Positions 21,363 through 32,999 of a stretch of DNA of 64,000 bases are shown one piece after another; the first letter of the stretch is position 1; each line of letters opens with the position of its first letter. The position numbers were made by a program, and so were the translations under genes. Origin of the DNA: Bathymodiolus brooksi (Eukaryota; Mollusca; Bivalvia; Mytilida; Modiolidae); assembly GCA_963680875.1 (NCBI GenBank), contig OY804589.1, positions 27,268,353-27,332,352 on the forward strand, in the 5' to 3' direction. The notes below the pieces were generated by a model. The model did not search any database. It was not told where the DNA came from and saw only the letters and a program-made list of their open reading frames with translations.

Positions 21363-21524
21363 CGTCTGAAAATTAAACCAAACAGTGTTAGAATTAGATT
21401 TTAGAGCTGTCAAATTTTTGTTCTTCCCTCGACGGGATTTGAACCCACACCATTGTTACACTGCAGCACCATTCGCTTAGCCTTACGTCCAGCGCCCTAG
21501 ACCACTCGACTACATCCACTCCCT
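21362..21524 (-). repeat. tRNA-like repeat (Leu/Ser-like head), minus strand
   Basis: The minus strand reads GGGAGTGGATGTAGTCGAGT, GGTCTAGGGCGCTGGACG, then GGGTTCAAATCCCG, followed by TTTGACAGCTCTAAAATC. The D-arm and T-arm words are tRNA-like, but the acceptor ends do not pair. It is the same sequence as the four plus-strand copies at 55268-56529, and (TA)n runs lie on both sides. Confidence 0.65.
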
Positions 21525-21561
<37 letters not shown>

Positions 21562-21574
21562 CGTTATTAAAATG

Positions 21575-21745
21575 TCGAATGCAGTAGGTCGTGCGTTCGA
21601 TCCCCGATCGGGTCAAACCAAAGACTATGAAATTTGTATTTGTTGTTTCTCCACTAAGCACGTAGCACTAGGAGAAAGAGCAAAGACGGGTTGGCTCGGA
21701 ATCAGGATATTGCATCTGAGTGGGGCGACATGTCTTGATTTCTTG
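21575..21745 (+). repeat. SINE family A, 5'-truncated
   Basis: It keeps the B box (GTTCGATCCC), the GTTTCTCCACTAAGCACGTA body and GGAGAAAGAGCAAAGACGGG. The A-box part is replaced and the 3' tail is lost after CGACATGTC. Confidence 0.65.
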
Positions 21746-22734
21746 CTCGACCAGTTCAGTAAAAAAACTATTACATGTATGTAAAATGATGAAAGAGCGA
21801 GCTATTTTAATTGAGTCATGTGTCGATGATCAGGAACTCGCTTAATATTGTGTTTCTTTTATTTTATATGTCATTCTTATATTTTACTTATAATTGTATA
21901 TAATTTTGTTTTAATGAAGAATGACACAATTATTTCTGTGATAATATGTTATGACAATGACAATGATGTTTATTCTTTGATGATTTCAAATATGTTATAA
22001 TAATAATAATTTTTTTTTAATTGTTCCAATTAAGGACCCCCGAAGAGGCAGAGTTACATATAAAACAAATATTGATTCAATGTACATATATAACAATACA
22101 ACATTCAATGTTCGTGTATGATTTATACTCATTTTAATATAGTTGTATAATTTATGATTATTAGACGCAAACATTGGTACCCCGTTGATGCTTGCCACCG
22201 TTGTACAGGGGTAGGTTCTGAATAGAAAAAAAAAAAATATATATATATTACAGAACAGCACTATCATTGAACTTGTGACGTCATGTGTACTGTGATGTCA
22301 TCGATGAATGACGTTTTACGCAAAGCCTACAAATAGGCCGTTGGCACTCGAGGGGTGGTTTGAAAATCCTACAAATAGGCTCTTTGGACATGTAAGGGTT
22401 AAAACGAGATGACTGAGAAACGTCCTCGAGTTTTAAAAAGCATCTTTAATTATTGTATCGCTATTTTGTATTCATAATTAAATAATTTTTGTTGAGATAC
22501 TGACATTTTTTTAAACACAATTAATATTTTATATCGTTAATCACTTAATTATCAAGAATTTGGTAATGTGACGTCATTATAACGTCATGGAATAGACTGA
22601 CTCAATCTGTCTCAATCTAGCCGAGGTACGAGCCAGGGGACAGAACTCGTCAGTTTACCGATGGAAGAACGGCGTAGGTAAAATGAACGCCATAACAAAT
22701 CGGCTACAGAATTCATTCAAAATAAAAGATAATA

Positions 22735-23553
22735 ACCTCACCGGACGCAATTACGAACGAAATAAAAAGTATGTCCCCTAATTGTTCCTTCAAAACATGA
22801 ATTAAAAAAATGCTTTTATAAATAGATACCCCGCTAAATTACTCGTGTTTTGGGAGAAAATTATTCATGGCAGTTGAATGTTGCAGACGACGGGTTTTCA
22901 TATTTGTAAACAGAAAACGATCGACAATTGCACTTGGAATCTCGCTAAAATTCATTGAGGTTCGCATATTTTGTTATCTTATGCCTGTAATTGGAAAGAA
23001 TATGATCTCCTGGTTCTATGCATATGTAGAACACATTGAAATTAAAACAAAATCAGTCAATATAATACATTTTCCTTACCTTGATCTATCCCAAAATGTC
23101 AAAATCCGTGATGTACCCTATTCATTGAAGAGTCCAAGGAATTCCGAATGCAAACTGGCACACATTTATGGTATGAATAAAGGAAAGGTTTTTATGTCAT
23201 GTGTATTATATACAAATAGATATGTGAACGTAAATGAATGAATGCTCTTTCAATTTTAACAGTTGTCATTAAATAATTTACACTAGAAAGGTTATTATGA
23301 TGTCGTTCGAAATTGTGTCCGGATCTAGGTCACAGAGTGACTAGAACGGGGTCATGAAAATCTGTTCCAAGTTAAAACCCGTAACAATGCATTGAATAAT
23401 ATATGGGCTATGATTCAAAAGGAATATTGGTGTTTAATCTGAAATATGAACATGAAATCAGCTTCATCAATTTGGTCAAATTTATAAATTATTATCAAAT
23501 GCCACGGTCAACATCATCGAAATTGTTCGTAATTGCGTCCGGTGGCGGTGAGG
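22735..23553. mobile_element. Inverted-repeat-bounded element of ~820 bp
   Basis: The left arm CCTCACCGGACGCAATTACG (22735-22754) is the inverse of the right arm CGTAATTGCGTCCGGTGGCG, which runs on to GGTGAGG at 23553. A 6-base insertion lies in one arm. No clear target duplication is seen. The element encloses an uncertain 124-codon frame (22867-23241). Confidence 0.5.
22867..23241 (+). CDS. Hypothetical ORF inside the inverted-repeat element
   Basis: 124 codons run from ATG (MAVECCRRRVFIFVNRKRST) to TGA. I do not recognise it and see no motif. It may be chance, but its position between the two inverted arms is worth recording. Confidence 0.15.
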   Translation: MAVECCRRRVFIFVNRKRSTIALGISLKFIEVRIFCYLMPVIGKNMISWFYAYVEHIEIKTKSVNIIHFPYLDLSQNVKIRDVPYSLKSPRNSECKLAHIYGMNKGKVFMSCVLYTNRYVNVNE

Positions 23554-23599
23554 CTAACATGTACGGATCATCGTATTATTGAAATTTTAGGACTTCGTC

Positions 23600-25560
23600 C
23601 TTCAAACAGGTTGCCTGTCTCATATTAGAAAACAACATAATACTATGTGCGTCCTTGACAACGCTTAGCGATTAGCGATAATTGGAATCATCTCATGCGC
23701 CCACATGATATGAAATATATCGGTTTTAAACATCAAAGGGAAAATAAACAAAATAGCTTCCTGGTACACAAGTATATGTCCTTGACAAATTAAGTAACAA
23801 TACAAGCTTAAAATAGGACCAAATAATATATTCCTTTTAAACCTTATTGACGTCGTGTATATAAATAATTGTTCATTCAAAAGATAGAGAATATTATTCA
23901 AACCTAATAATAAATCAAACTAGATCTAGGTCAAATACACAGTTTAAGACTGTCTGTTTAAATTCTTCTTTAATTGTGCATATCTTGGCTGCGTACCATA
24001 TGAGTAACATGGCTGATCGTCTTAGATAAAAAGGTTAAAAAGAACTATCGTTAATTACGATTATTTCATGTGACCATTTGAATTTGTCGTTTGCGGATGA
24101 ACACGTTGTTGACGTCACAATACCAACCCAGGTTATCGAGTATTATCAGTATAGCCAAAATTTTCTCCAGGCGGATTAGTCAATCAGATTGAAATATTCA
24201 AATCAAATTAAATTATTTATAGAACAACAAAAATACCGTTCTTAAATAAATAGACAATAGACAATATTTATTTGCACAAACACATTTACAATAAATGGTT
24301 ATAGCGGACATTGCGGACAATTAAGGAATAATCCAGGTTATCGAACGACACCATGGAGTACATATTTTAAATTAGATTTCATTCAGCAATATACCTACTT
24401 ATTTGATCTACCAAAATGTCCAAATACGTTGCCGACAACGTTCGATTTTGTCGGCTGTTTTTATTGTACGTCGCGTATGCATTGGATAAATCAGCGACAC
24501 TTTCGTGCAATTTATGTAATGTGAAGTATAATGTACAACACAAAGAAGATCTTTATATTTCAAAATTAAATAACAAATGAATGTAAAAATCCCCGTTTAC
24601 ATGTACACTTTTACATACCTGTGTATTTTTACGGTATGCAAATTTGCTTTAGTGTGCAAAAACTGCACGTTTACGGAAATATATAAATATGTAAATTTAA
24701 CAAGGGATGTGAATTTACACGGCACGGTGTGTAAATGTACATGGTATGTATTTTGAGCATGTGAATGCAAACTATAAAATGCACACTGTGCACATGGCTA
24801 TTTCTGCTTGTAAAATGAAAGAAAAAGTTCTTATAACTTGATTGGAACTAGAGAAAGAATGCACACATTATGCACTGCCATCTTGAAAATGTTCATACTT
24901 CTCTGATGGTTCCATCTGATTTCGCTTTATTGGCTTATTGTAGCAATATTTTGGAATATAAGAAAACAAAACCAGATACAATGCCAGGTTATATTTATCT
25001 ATCATTCCAACAAATTCCAAAATATTTGGAAAACTTTGAATTTTCACGTATTGATGGGACCCTTTTCACTGCTTGTAAATGGCTTTTTAAATTAAAATAC
25101 ACACCTCAGATTAAAATCATGAAAGGCACCAACCATTTTCTTACCGAAAATGGGGGGCTGTTTGTTTGTTTTTTTTAATTATGTTGAAATTTCGTTTTTG
25201 CTCTGACAATGGCGAGAGAAAAAAATGTTTCAACACTGTTGCCATTATATTGAAATGTAAAATTAGAAAAAAAATATTCTAACTCCTGGACCGGTAGAGA
25301 AAAATGATTTAATTTCGCGCTTGCGGGAAAAAAAATCTCACTGACTGTAAAATCCCAGCCCCTTCCTCCATCGCTGTGAAAATGGTTGGTACCTAATCGC
25401 ATTACAAAAGTGCTTTAATTTAAATACTCAAGGAGTTAAGAGTCTCTATTTTAACTCCTTGACATACTATTGTAAACATACACACGTATAAATTTACATA
25501 CTTGTGCAAATCTTGTGCATGTAAATGGGGATATAAATGCTTTATTTTGTCTTATTTGCA
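23600..25560. other. Intergenic stretch with one uncertain ORF
   Basis: A 102-codon frame at 24870-25178 (MHCHLENVHTSLMVPSDFAL) has no motif that I recognise and no splice support. The rest is AT-rich, with scattered TGACGTCA-like words and no clear element. Confidence 0.35.
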
Positions 25561-25592
25561 TTTTCAAATTATTTCTAAATCCATTTTCAGTC

Positions 25593-26633
25593 ATGTCAGT
25601 TTACTCAAAGATTCAACAGTTGAGGGACGAGAGACGAAGAGAACAGAAACGAAAATGGAAAGAGAAACAACCAAAGTCTGCCAAACAGAAATCAGAAACA
25701 CAAGCAGCTATTCAGAAAAGAAAACAGAGGGAAAAGGTCGCCATTATAAAGAAGAACGAGGAAAAAAAGAGAGCGGATGCAACTCAAAGAACACGGAAAA
25801 GTCGCTTAGCGTTGACGAAAAAACATGAACTGGAGAAAATGTTAGTAGACACTGCAAGACAAAGGAAAACAGAAAGGCATCGCCGATGGCGGGAGAAAAA
25901 GCATAACGGATCAGTTGTTACTTATCCGATAGATACTAGAGAGACGAGGAATGAATTTACATTCAACAAAATGAGTAAATGTCGAGCGATTAAAAAGCTT
26001 AAATGTGCACTTCCCCGAACACCAGTTAAACGAGTAGCAACTGTAAAAGCCTACTTATCGTGCAAAAAATCACCAACTGTGCAAGAACTACAGACAAAGG
26101 GTCGTTCCTTCACCGGAGGAAATCAAGGATGCAAAATTAAATAAATCTGTTCTCGAAGATTTAAGATCGGTCATAAGTAGCGAAAAACGTAAAAGAAATG
26201 ACAAATCCAGAGAAATAATTGATGTCGTAACAGCATCCGTGTCGGGACCCTCTGTCAAAGCCAATACAAGAGCAGAAATTGTGTTGGAAATATTGCCGAA
26301 TCTTTTCAGGACTTAGGATATTCAAAACTAGTGAGGCATTTCTTTGAAAGCAGCCACGGAAAAGGTCCACAAGATGCGGCAGGTGGTTTGCTAAAAAACC
26401 AAGCGGATATGGCCATAGTCCGTGGGAAGGCAGAAATCCGATGTGCTCGAGACCTATACAATTTTGCCGAAGCAAAACTAAAAACAACCCGTTCTCACAA
26501 TTGTAAACGAAGAATTTTTAAATACATAGAGGAAGTTGAACGAAATAGCAAATCATTTCAGCCAATCAGAGGAATCCGGGCGATTCATCGAATCGAGACA
26601 CTGGATTCAAAGCGGTTATTGATAAAAAAATAA
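25593..26633 (+). pseudogene. Fragmented gene of unknown family, N- and C-terminal pieces joined by a deletion
   Basis: Piece 1 (from ATG 25593, just after an acceptor-like CCATTTTCAG) is a basic coiled coil starting MSVYSKIQQLRDERRREQKR. It ends in RTPVKRVATVKAYLSCKKSP. A frameshift near 26105 gives piece 2 (LEDLRSVISSEKRKRNDKSR), which stops near 26314. Piece 3 (26331-26633) carries HFFESSHGKGPQDAAGGLLK and ends IRAIHRIETLDSKRLLIKK. From memory, the HGKGPQDAAGG block is the C-terminal mark of a large family in cnidarians and molluscs that I suspect is transposon-derived. The middle of the protein is missing. The frame changes argue for a relic. Confidence 0.5.
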
Positions 26634-26694
26634 TCTTGTTATTGTGGGTCGTGTATTGCGGCTGATGGTGTCGAACCTTGTCTCAATCTGGCAC

Positions 26695-26830
26695 AAGTTG
26701 GTAATTCTGATTAAACACTAACCCCACTCAAAACCGGGGATAAGCTCAGGTGCTCCGGAAGGGTAAGCAGCTCCTTTTCCACGCGCGGCACCCGCCGTGT
26801 CACTCGCGTAGCAAACTCGATAATTAGTCA
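26695..26830 (-). repeat. Penelope-like element 3'-UTR fragment
   Basis: The minus strand reads TGCTTACCCTTCCGGAGCAC, then CTGAGCTTATCCCCGG and TTTTGAGTGGGGTTAG, the same block as 31390-31440. Upstream on that strand is a word like the CACGACGG stretch of the other copy. Confidence 0.55.
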
Positions 26831-27454
26831 TATCCGGTGATAGTCGTGAAATGGAAATGGAAATTTCACAATAGGAAAATTGAAGTCGTTTCTTTTGTCT
26901 TAAAGTTTGGTTCTCAACCGTCCCTCACTGTCAATGAATAATTAGTAGCACAAAACCTTTGTGATATTCAAAACTTATAAGACAAATCTGAAGTTAACAT
27001 TACTAACAACAAAATAATTGAACACTATTTCACTAAGGAAGTTTTCGGAAGAGTGAAACATTCAATAAACTGACACATTCAAGCATAAATCGAATAGACA
27101 CTGGAAAGCAGCTTCTGTAACTTGAACGATTGACTCCACCAGAAAAAAAGAATTCATTCAAAATAAGGTTCTCAAGAATATCAAGCCTGTCTATGCATCT
27201 CTTCTCCGTCCATATCTAAATATACATACATATTCATGTACACCTACTTTTCTTAAGCAAAACGTATCAACGTAACGTTAATGAAAACACGCCGCACCGT
27301 CGTTTTTAACGTTACCAAAAGAGTCACCAATACTATATGTCTCTCCTTCATCTATAGAAGTTACTCTGGTAAAGGAAATGCTCAACAATGATATTCTATA
27401 ACTAAGCTAACTCATTTGTGGTGTGTGATGGGCATTTACTCTATGCTCAGTTAT

Positions 27455-28300
27455 TTGACCTTGCGATCAAAGGTCATGATCATATATGATATGGGGGGGT
27501 GCATTGTGTCCGTGATCGTATGGTAGTTGGATTTATTACTAACCACAATCAGTGCCTATCACCACTAACGTTATGAGGTGTACTCGACACAACATTATTT
27601 GATCAAGTTTGTCGGTGGCTTGCGACAGGTCTGGAGTTTTCTCCGGATACTCTGGTTTCCTCCACCAATAAAACTGACCGCCATGATATAACTGAAATAT
27701 TGTTGAAAGTGGCATTAAGCACCACAGAGTCCAACATATATGACACCTCATCTTATGATAATACAGCTACACACCAATTATCATTTAAGTCTTGTGATAA
27801 AAGATAAAAAAAAAGATAAAAAAGTTACAGCCATAATACGAAAATTCGCTTAAAATCAATTATTTGAAGTCAAGGTCATATGAAGGTCGTGATGATACAT
27901 TGCATGTCATCTTATGATAATACACCTACATACCAAATATCATAAGTCCATGTCAAAATATAAAAAAAAAGTTACAGCCTGGACAAGGTAATTCCTTAAA
28001 TTCAATTATTTGACCTTTAGATCTGAGGTCAAGGGCATGTGAAGGTCGTGATGATCCATGATACAACATCTTATTATAATACACCCAAATACCAAATATC
28101 ATAAGTCTATATCAAAGGATAAAAGAGTTACAGCCTGGATACGAGAATTCCCTAAATTCAATTATTTGACCTTGAGATCTGAGGTCAAGGTCATGTGAAG
28201 GTCATGATGATCCATGATACAGCATCTTATGATAATACACCTGCATACCAAATATCATAAGTTTATATCAAAGGGTAAAAGAGTTACAGCCTGAACAATG
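27455..28300 (+). repeat. ~157-bp tandem repeat, about 3.5 copies, split by a SINE
   Basis: The unit carries 'CAATTATTTGACC', 'TGAGGTCAAGGTCATGTGAA', 'CATCTTATGATAATACACC' and 'AAAAGAGTTACAGCCTG'. The phrase GATGATCCATGATAC recurs about every 157 bases. The first unit is interrupted at about 27493-27728 by a SINE family B copy. Confidence 0.7.
27493..27728 (+). repeat. SINE family B inside the 157-bp repeat
   Basis: The copy runs from GTCCGTGATCGTATGGTAGT to TTGAAAGTGGCATTAAGCAC. The middle, which holds the B box, is partly deleted. The insertion post-dates the tandem array. Confidence 0.7.
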
Positions 28301-28787
28301 TTGTTTGAGTACAAATAGAATTAGAAGAAGAAAAAGTCCTACTAAAACAATATGTGTCCCTTTATTCATTCGTTGAAAGGGAGAAATAATTTGTTCATCT
28401 TGGACATTTAAATCTGTAAAAACATTTTGTCTTAATATACAAATTTGTAAGTGTCTCTGAAGCAAGCTGCACGAGTTCTTCATACTCTTGTAAGATCAAA
28501 CTGCACAAACAAATGACTATATAACAATTTCTAAAAATTGACAAAAAAGTGGCAGAAAGATTTCAATATGCACGTGCATTCAAATGAGGGTGACGTCATC
28601 AAAATGCACCAACATCTTGTAACTATTGTATTAATGAGTTACACATTAAGTAAGCTTTATGTTGATATAAAGTTTGATATGTTGAATATGAAATTTAAAA
28701 ATCATTTGTTCTACCTACCACTTGCCATCGGGCAAGTTGACAACCTGGCCAGTCCACCACTGGCTGTAAACCCAACTACCATACGAT

Positions 28788-28945
28788 CACTCCTAAGTAC
28801 CATATGCTTAGCCGAGAAATATAAAGACAAATTGTATAATGTTTGCTGTGATCCGACCAGAAATCGGACTCACGAATATATATCCCGTAATTTAATTGAC
28901 AATAGCTTTGAATTCAATTGAAAAAAAAACCAATGGTATGATATT
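28788..28945 (-). repeat. SINE-like repeat family C, second copy
   Basis: It is about 80% similar to 17970-18125, including GACAAATTGTATAATG, GTGATCCGACCAG and TTAATTGACAATAGCTTTGA. Confidence 0.55.
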
Positions 28946-29423
28946 ACAATTTGTACTGATCATTATCAATCAATACAATTAGCTTCTTGATAACTATGTG
29001 GTCTGGGTATAACAAACGTGCGGCTATTTTGACAAATAAATATTTCCAAAAGTTATACAATACATACCAATAAATAATATAACAAGTGCGTAAAAATGAC
29101 TAAGAGTAAAATTATGAAAATATACACCACAAAATGAGATCATGTTACTTTACACAAAAAAAAAAAAATAATATAAAAAAACCTGTAAAATCTGTGGCTT
29201 CATTGGAACTTGAATGTTAATTCAAACTTTTTAAAACATAGTGTCAAACACCGTCTTCATCCAAAAATGATTTGCGAATATGAATAATTCGTCTTTTCTC
29301 CAAATTTAAAACGAATTTAATTTACACAGGAATCGTACTTGCTGAGGTTAAAGTGCAGTCATCGTGCAAGTTGCGGACTTTTAATATTAAATTGAAATAA
29401 ACAATATCACTAGAGTGTAAGTC

Positions 29424-29569
29424 AGTTACCGACTTCGATCTCGGGTTCAAGCTAGATAAACACCATCGCCCGTGCTTTGAGCACCTCGACCGCTACGCGG
29501 TCTCGGCGCACAATTTGCACGAGCTTAGGTGTTCATCTAGCTTGAACCCCTCGATCTCAGTCGGTAACT
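29424..29569. mobile_element. 146-bp foldback element
   Basis: The left arm AGTTACCGACTTCGATCTCG, followed by GGTTCAAGCTAGATAAACAC, is the inverse of the right arm ending in CGATCTCAGTCGGTAACT. The arms are about 52 bases with few mismatches, and the centre has CCGCTACGCGG. No coding content. Confidence 0.7.
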
Positions 29570-29769
29570 ATTACATACCATAAATTAAGACCAAAGTATG
29601 ACAATGCCGTCTTTTGAGGTATAATTCTTAATTGGATAAATATTTCACCGCACTTTGTAATTATCTTTCTTTATGGCGGTTTCTTCTTAAAACATTAATA
29701 TTATGAAATTAAAAGACGCTTATTTCTTAATTAGAATTTATTCTTTTTTGATGAGTAACAATACAGTAC

Positions 29770-30005
29770 GGAGCCCGTTAACTGACATGATAAATATTTT
29801 TATGATGTTATACGAAATAGTATTTCGCATAAATTAAGTTAAAAAAATATCTATAAACGAAATAAAAAAAAATTCTCATGTCATGGCTCTATTATAAGCT
29901 TGTCATGTGTTCTTCTTTTATTGTACATATCCGGGATGCACGACAGATATGTAAAACTATTTCTTATAAACGAAATTAAAATTCTCATGTCAGTTACTGG
30001 GCTCC
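29770..30005. mobile_element. 236-bp terminal-inverted-repeat element
   Basis: The ends GGAGCCCGTTAACTGACATG and CATGTCAGTTACTGGGCTCC are inverted with few differences. The inside is AT-rich and repeats 'CTCATGTCA' and 'TATAAACGAAAT'. No open frame is present. Confidence 0.65.
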
Positions 30006-30524
30006 ACAATAAAATAACATATTAATATGCATTTAGCTTTTTTTTATTTCCTTTCATATGAATTTCAAATATAAATATTTGGTGCGGACAGCAGAATCAT
30101 GAACGCTCAACGATGGAAACTGACAGAGCAACAGCATAACAAACCTGGATATTGCCGATGGCCTGCAAATTCAATAAGCCATGTGAGGTAGAAAGCATTA
30201 AATTAGTCCTGCGTTCTACAATACCGCAACTGCATAGCGAAATCCGTTCACGAAAATAATAAACCGAATTATTTTTCTTTTTTTTTTTGGAAAATTTTAC
30301 ATTCACGATTTTTTGCTCATCATTGACTGTATGGAATTAATATTGATATAGTGTCTGTGTTCAATATAATATCGTAAGTATGTGTTGAGTCGGTAAAAGT
30401 TTTTGACTGTCAATATCAATCATTTTTTTTATAATAAAATAATTGCCTTTTTGATAAAAACAGAGAGGAATAAATCCTAAAAAAAAAAAATTATATACTA
30501 TATTAAAAGATGACACAAAATAAC

Positions 30525-30715
30525 CTTCCGGAGCACATGAGGTCACACCCGGTTTTTAGTGGGGTACATGTTGCTCGATCTTTAGCTTTCTGTGTAATGT
30601 TTTGTAGATCGTTGTTTGTCCTTTGGTTCTTTTTCTTTTGGCCATTGTGTTTTCTGTCATTCTTCGACCTACGTATTCTGATTATCCCGTTAGTATTTGC
30701 AAGCTCTTCTTAAAG
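30525..30715 (+). repeat. Penelope-like element 3'-UTR fragment
   Basis: CCTTCCGGAGCACATGAGGT, then TTTTTAGTGGGGTACATG and TTTTGTAGATCGTTGTTTGT, match the 3' UTR at 31390-31510. It lies just upstream of the reverse-transcriptase fragment in the same orientation. Confidence 0.6.
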
Positions 30716-30934
30716 CACGGATTAACAAAACTATAGATATATCACTTATAAAGAGTATATGTGCATAGTCACTAGACAAGACAAGCCTAATGTCAAAACG
30801 TGTGCTGGACGCAGAACAACAACACGTAATACTAAGTATCAGTGTTTCGGCACGGACATGGTTTATTAGATATATTTGTTATAGAAATTTACCGTTCCTA
30901 ATAATGTAATTATTATTAAAAATAAGGTTCTCCT

Positions 30935-31297
30935 TCATACCTTGACCTACGCCTCGAAATTGACAGTGAGGTGCGGTTAAGAACGAAACTTTACGACAAA
31001 AGAGATGATTTCAATTTTCCCATTGTGAACTTTCCATTTATATGCAGCAACATTCCAGCAGCACCTGCATATGGAGTATATATCTCTCAGTTGATACGAC
31101 ATTCCAGAGCTTGTGGTTACTATCAGGATTTCCTTGATAGAGGGTTGCTGCTAACAAGGAAGCTACTGAACCAAGGGTTCCTCAAGGTTAAGTTGAAGTC
31201 ATCACTTCGAAAGTTTTACGGTCGCCACCATGACTTGGCTGACCGCTATGGAAAATCTGTGTCACAAATGACCACAGATATGTTCCACTTGTCGTAA
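30935..31297 (+). pseudogene. Penelope-like reverse transcriptase, C-terminal fragment
   Basis: The frame opens at SYLDLRLEIDSEVRLRTKLY and continues DKRDDFNFPIVNFPF, NIPAAPAYGVYISQLIRHSR, ending VSQMTTDMFHLS and TAA. From memory this is the end of the reverse transcriptase that also supplies the IAGSS block at 17470-17520. The catalytic Asp motifs lie upstream of this point in the family and are missing, so it is a 5'-truncated copy or the far half of the broken element at 15914. Confidence 0.65.
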
Positions 31298-31512
31298 ACA
31301 CTTCCCGGTCCTTTCCTCATTCATGACTTATCACCGGGTTTGTAACTAGATACACACGACGGTGTCACTAGTGGAGGAGGAACTGCTCACCCTTCTGGAG
31401 CACCTGAGTTCACCTCAGTTTTCAGTGGGGTTCGTGTTACTCTATCTTTAGTTCTATGTGTATGTTTTGTAGATCGTTGTTTGTCGTTTTGTATTTTTTC
31501 TTTTGTCCAATT
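31298..31512 (+). repeat. 3' UTR of the Penelope-like element
   Basis: It follows the stop codon directly: CATTCATGACTTATCACCGG, ACACGACGGTGTCACTAG, TTCTGGAGCACCTGAGTTCA and TTTTGTAGATCGTTGTTTGT. It is the reference for the loose fragments at 2142, 2755, 5610, 26695 and 30525. Confidence 0.6.
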
Positions 31513-31948
31513 CCACTAAAAACATTTATATATTAAAAAAAGAGATGATGATAATATCAGGGATTCGAGAGACAAAATCCCTTCTAACAACGAAACCAAT
31601 ATGTGTCATCCAGAGGTCACGTCAATGTCTTCAACACAGTGGATATCCACACCATGCCAGCTCTGAATTCCCCGAAGACATATCACAGTGTATACATCGA
31701 TGAACACAATAAAATGTCAATTTATGTGGGATAACGGAGACACATGAACTACTGGTCAATGAATTCCTGGCTTGGGACAGGTGCATGCTAAATATGTCTG
31801 TCTTGTACCTAAAATCAAAGGGACCTGACATTGATATTTTATACTGTATGTTATTTGGACCAAATTCTGGCATAAGTGGTTGGATACAGTAAGCTTTATG
31901 ACTGGATTTTGTCTCTTGGACATTAGCCCAATGCATTCTTTCGTTTCC

Positions 31949-32215
31949 AAGGGCCTGGGTGGCTCAATAAATTAGGTAGTTGGATTACCTAACAACTCAT
32001 ACAAGCCTATTACCAATACGGGGTAGGTTCGTGCCCGGCTTTGTAAATTACAAAAAGGTGCACTCGACTCGCAAGAGATAAAGTTTACCAGTTGCTTGCC
32101 CATGGTCAGTGGTTCTCTCCGGGTACCCCAGCTTCTTCCACCACTAAAACTGGTCATCATGATATAGCTGAAATATTGCTGAAAGTGGCGTTGAAACACC
32201 AAAAATCAAATCAAA
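31949..32215 (+). repeat. SINE family B, diverged full-length copy
   Basis: It starts with a tRNA-like head (GGGCCTGGGTGGCTCAATAA, then GGTTCGTGCCCGG) and ends CTGAAATATTGCTGAAAGTG, GCGTTGAAACACC and an AAATC repeat. Confidence 0.65.
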
Positions 32216-32310
32216 TCCTTCGTTTCCATATTCACAATAACATGTCAATTATTTATTGAAAAAAATATCAATAACATGGCAGTTAGTTGAGATCTTTCTA
32301 GATGCAACAA

Positions 32311-32823
32311 TTAGTGGCGAGCAAGAATTCTTGCAATGTTATTGCGTTTAACAACCCCTTCAGCGTCATGCTCATGGACCAGTAGATTGCATTGATTTAA
32401 ATTGAGGTTGATATCTTCATCAAGCTGAGCAAAATCATCAATTCTATCGTGGTTGAAGAGACAAATATTGTGCACTATACAACAGCAGGTAATAATGTGC
32501 ACAACAGTCTCTACTGTTGCTGTTTCTAAGTTGTGTAGCCGTCTAAATCTGCCTTTGAGCAATCCAAAAGCTCTTTCTATCACAACCCTGTTTGCAGAAT
32601 GTAAGTGGTTATATTTTTTGTGTTCATTTGTTAAGTTTCCAGTATTCCTGTAAGGTGTTAGCAACCATTGACGCAAAGGATATGCCCCATCAGCAATTAT
32701 ATGATTACCATTGCAAAGTACCAAGCCACTGTCCCATAGGTCTGATTGTCGCAGAACTCTGGCATCATGGCAGCTGCCAGGAAAGCCAACATTATAATAT
32801 ATGAATTCCATGTCAGCATTGCA
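32311..32823 (-). pseudogene. PIF/Harbinger transposase (HARBI1-like), N-terminally truncated
   Basis: From about 32823 the minus strand reads CNADMEFIYYNVGFPGSCHD, ARVLRQSDLW, then IIADGAYPLRQWLLTPYRN and VVIERAFGLLKGRFRRL, the DDE_Tnp_4 nuclease fold. The second Asp (ADGAY) and the Glu (IERAF) of the DDE triad are present. The first Asp (normally in a G-x-I-D-G segment) is lost because the sequence upstream of 32823, though still open to 32931, no longer resembles a transposase. It ends at TGA 32311. Inverted ends were not found. Confidence 0.7.
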
Positions 32824-32999
32824 AATGCAGAGAGTGAATTTTTTTACGATTGACATAGGACTGAGGGTGATCATCAATACGTCGAAGATACCATTTGCTG
32901 GTTTAACTCGACGGGAGAGAGAGCTTAGCACCTATTGTCGGTGTTGGAGAGCTGTTTTGAAGCTCTCAACTGTCTTTGCATGCACTATCTCTTCGTCCA

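Noticed and set aside
22571..22590. CRE-like TGACGTCA sites as a promoter
   Set aside because: Several similar words occur over 22275-24120 with no gene start nearby.
24870..25178. 102-codon ORF as a gene
   Set aside because: No recognised motif, no splice or promoter support, and AT-rich surroundings where chance frames of this size are expected.
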